Below, one piece after another: positions 61,101-64,000 of a stretch of 64,000 nt of DNA. The DNA is from Serinus canaria. Taxonomy: Eukaryota > Chordata > Aves > Passeriformes > Fringillidae. The position numbers were made by a program, and so were the translations under genes. Position 1 is the stretch's first letter. Every line of letters starts with the position of its first letter. The stretch covers positions 2,174,600-2,238,599 of the forward strand of contig NC_066336.1 of assembly GCF_022539315.1 (NCBI RefSeq), in the 5' to 3' direction. Below the pieces are notes generated by a model, which was not told where the DNA came from, did not search any database, and was given only the letters and a program-made list of their open reading frames with translations.

Positions 61101-63770
61101 CTGCTGGGAATCCAGAGATCTTGTACAGTGCTAAAAATTAGGCCAGGAGAATATTAGCATCCTAGCATTCTGCAAGTCAAGTTCAACAGGGTCAAAAACG
61201 GGAGGAGTGTAGATCATAAAAAGGTCCTTTAATAGCCAGATAGCTGAGCAGTAGCTCATAAATAAGGACAGTCCTGCTTATCCCATTCTGCTTACTCCAG
61301 AAATTTGAGCAGCCACCTTTATTCTCCTGTTTCCAAACAGTTCTGGATTCAATTTAAAATTTTTGGTGGACACAGCTTTAAAGATGACTCTTAACCATTT
61401 CTGTCAAATTTGTTTTTCTGGCCCGCCAGTTTTCTTTCATCTGTTATTTAGGGGTTCACTACATGAACCCTATTAATGAATACCTAGTCAGTCTTTATAC
61501 TATACATGTTGGTTTTGATTTCTGTAGCTTTGGTTTTCAAATTGCTGTACATTTGCAGGATGCTAATACATTGCATTACATCTGATAATCAGTCTGTAGG
61601 CTTTTTGATAGAGCACTGCTGAGCTGAACCCATAGGTCAGAGACAAAATTCAGTTTCAGGTTGAAGAGTGAGTCTGTAGCAGTTCTCCTGGTGAACTTGC
61701 CAGCAGGATTTCTCTGCTGCTTCTCATTCAGATCCTAAGTGATACTTTGACCATCAAGCAGTTCCTGCTGCTCTCATGCTGGACAAACCAATGATTCTGA
61801 GTAGAGACATTGAATTTAAGGTTCCTGAGAAATGAGGATGCTTAAACCCTTAATGATAGCATTGTAGCTTCTCACTTCTACTCTTCCTTTCCTCCCCCAT
61901 TGTTGGTTGGATGTTCACCTGTATTTGTCTCCTTACATAGAGAGAAAGAGGAGAAAAGCATTTCCTGCAGTGTCTTGGATGTGTTGAGCCAACAAGGTGC
62001 TGGTGCAGATGCAAAGCTCTGTTGCAAGGTGTGAGATTTCTTTGAGTGGACCTTGCTGTTTTCCAAATGATTTTTTGATGTGGTATGTAAAGGTAAAAAT
62101 ACTACAGGATTCTTCAAATTTCTTTGATATTATTCCTTACCTACATGAAGTATGAGAACTTGAGTTACTAATTTTGTCAGCATTTTGAGATGATAGATGT
62201 TGCAGAGAACTGCAGGCATGCACTTAGGAGCTAATTTGCTCATAAAATCATTTTATGCAAAAAGCATTCACATTCATCATGTCTGTGAAGCATTAGAACA
62301 TATGTTTTCATCAATGTTCTGGTAAACATTAAATCTTCTCTATGTTTGTTTTGTGGCAGTTAATAGAAAATAAATATGCTTTTTTCCCTCTCCTTTTTTA
62401 CTTGACTGACTCTTGGTTGTAAAGTTTTTGCTTTTTCTCTCATGTCAAATAGATGTTTTCTTTTATGTGCCTTAGGAGTGGGTTCAGAAGGGTTTGCAGT
62501 GTAGCATGTCAAATCTAAAGGTCACAAATTAAATCTGTTTCACTGGGCCAGAGTGGGATCTGTGCAGTGAAGGCTGCACCTTCCCCACTGTGGGAGGCTG
62601 TGTGGCTAGAGAGGTACCTCCACCAATGTAGGTCATCTTTTTTCTTTCATTTGAAGTAGCTTGAAAAATCCTTTTAGCAGCTAGGCTGAGATTTAAAATA
62701 GAAGCAGCTAAAGAACATCAAAAGTGTGAATGTATCAGTAGAAGTTGCTGAAATAAGATACAGATGTGCAACTATTTGAGTAGCTCTTGGTGATTTTTCT
62801 GGTTTGAGATGTGTGCAGTGTGGGATGGGCAGAGTGTTTGTTTACACATCTGGAAGAACACTTATGTGGTTGCTCTGCTCTTAATTGCTGTGATTAGCTC
62901 CACCCCTTCTTTGACCAAGGAATAAGTAGTCATGGAAATTTGCATTTCAGGAATACATGAAAAGCAGTGCTCTTCTGTTCCAGCAAAGTCTAGACTCTAG
63001 CATAATGGTTTAGAGTCCAGTTTTATGGGAATAATCATCCTTCTTCTCAGAGGCAACACTTGAAATGTTTTTTCCTTGAACTTTAGTAATTCTCACTTGT
63101 CTGAACTTTTTATACAGATTCTGTGTCTCTATACAAAGGCCATATATTTGAGTTCTTGGGATTCAGGTGTGGTATCTTGACTTTCCATGAAGATTATTTC
63201 TTCAGAGTAGAGTTTTTTGGCATTCTGAAGAAAATTGGTCTATTTTTTGGTAGACTTGTCTTGTTTGAACTGTCAAGTGCAACTGAAAGCCTGTGTCTGC
63301 AGATGGGATCTGAGCAGTTCCTGCTGAGATTGGCTATTTTCAGTGATGCTTTTATGTGAACAAAGGGTGCAAGTGAATTAGCTCAGAAAGTTTTCTACTC
63401 ACTATTTCTACAGAATGACTGACCTTGGGAAAAAGAGGGGGCATCAGACATTTAGGAAAGCAGTTGTACATTAGACCAGTAGAGGCAGTCTTTTTCATGA
63501 ATGCGTGAAATCCAATCCCAAAGTAGCAACTTGCTTATAGGCTGGGTAACCAGGAGAGGAGCTGGAAATACTAACACTAAATAATACCTGTGCTGTCTTC
63601 TGTGGCTGTTTCAGTTTGAGCTTGAAATGCAAAGAAGTTGTGTGTATTGCATCTTTTTAACCATGGTGTAAATCTTACAAAGCCTCTAGTAATAAGTTAA
63701 TTAATCCAGGACAGACCACAAGGGTATTTGGTGTAACTTTTTTTTTTTTTAATTTAAAAATGCATGTTTT
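55141..63770. other. AT-rich intergenic region downstream of HNRNPR
   Basis: I found no recognisable gene, RNA gene or LINE fragment. ORFs are at chance level; the longest is 59532-60107 on the minus strand, 191 codons. An A run lies at 60088-60100 on the plus strand. Confidence 0.5.
55808..55813 (+). other. HNRNPR: Possible distal HNRNPR poly(A) signal
   Basis: An AATAAA about 690 bases beyond the proximal signal. It could end a longer 3' UTR of about 1.35 kb; chance occurrence in AT-rich DNA is also likely. Confidence 0.35.
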
Positions 63771-63774
63771 TCAG

Positions 63775-63837
63775 ATACAGAGCTGGATCTGGCCATAGAG
63801 ACTGTGAACTTTGCTCTTGATGTAACAGAAACATGGG
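63775..63837 (+). other. Weak candidate exon at the right edge
   Basis: A T-rich tract and GTTTTTCAG precede 63 bases that are open in one frame (ending LDVTETW plus one base), followed by GGGTACAT, which could act as a donor. I do not recognise the peptide. About 60 bases later an open frame starts at ATGATG (63899) and runs off the window end. This may be the start of the next gene or chance. Confidence 0.15.
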
Positions 63838-64000
63838 GTACATAATTCACATTGATTCTGTATTGTCATGTACTGTGTTGGTAGGTGAAAATTAGATAAT
63901 GATGCCTGAATTGCCCCTCCTGGGCATGGAGGAACTGCAGTATATAAATATGGAAGAAGACTTCCAGAAGGAATTGTGGGATTGGCACAGCCAGGTGGAT

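Noticed and set aside
1..64000. CRISPR arrays, tRNA, rRNA, operon-like or phage features
   Set aside because: I found no regularly spaced repeats, no tRNA-like cloverleaf and no compact tandem genes. The window is ordinary vertebrate intron-containing DNA.

Overview
This window is vertebrate nuclear DNA, almost certainly from a bird. It has intron-split genes with GT-AG borders, CpG-island promoters, AATAAA poly(A) signals and several degraded CR1-type LINE fragments. PTAFR, DNAJC8 and ATP5IF1 occur in the order and orientation known for human 1p35. The species cannot be told from the sequence alone. I found no prokaryotic, phage or CRISPR content, and no undescribed multi-gene system.

Layout, left to right. 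1-620 is an old CR1 fragment (minus strand). 5150-5960 is a CpG island with a minus-strand splice donor; by synteny it is probably the promoter and noncoding first exon of EYA3, whose body would lie to the left. 9314-10381 (minus) is the intact single-exon coding region of PTAFR, the platelet-activating-factor receptor. 10.4-19.1 kb is PTAFR upstream and intergenic DNA with a second CR1 fragment and an unusually stop-poor stretch. 19827-29584 (minus) is DNAJC8, reconstructed as nine coding exons giving 248 residues. It shares a 232-bp CpG-rich head-to-head promoter with ATP5IF1 (29817-30445, plus, three exons, 115 residues). After about 5 kb of intergenic DNA, a third CpG island (35.4-36.5 kb) carries the promoter and first exon of HNRNPR. 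Its ten coding exons (42182-54460, plus) give 633 residues, the length I recall for a human isoform. 55.2-64 kb is AT-rich and mostly featureless, with at most weak exon candidates near the right edge.

The genes act in separate processes: lipid-mediator signalling at the cell surface (PTAFR), J-domain function in the nucleus and spliceosome (DNAJC8), inhibition of mitochondrial ATP synthase hydrolysis (ATP5IF1), and RNA processing and transport (HNRNPR). What links them is layout: the DNAJC8/ATP5IF1 bidirectional promoter, and HNRNPR lying directly next to ATP5IF1, which is not so in human. The observation I rate highest is an in-frame upstream ATG in HNRNPR exon 1. If translated, it would add about 29 arginine-rich residues to the N-terminus. 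Exon borders were placed by reading the sequence against my memory of the human proteins; no alignment was run.
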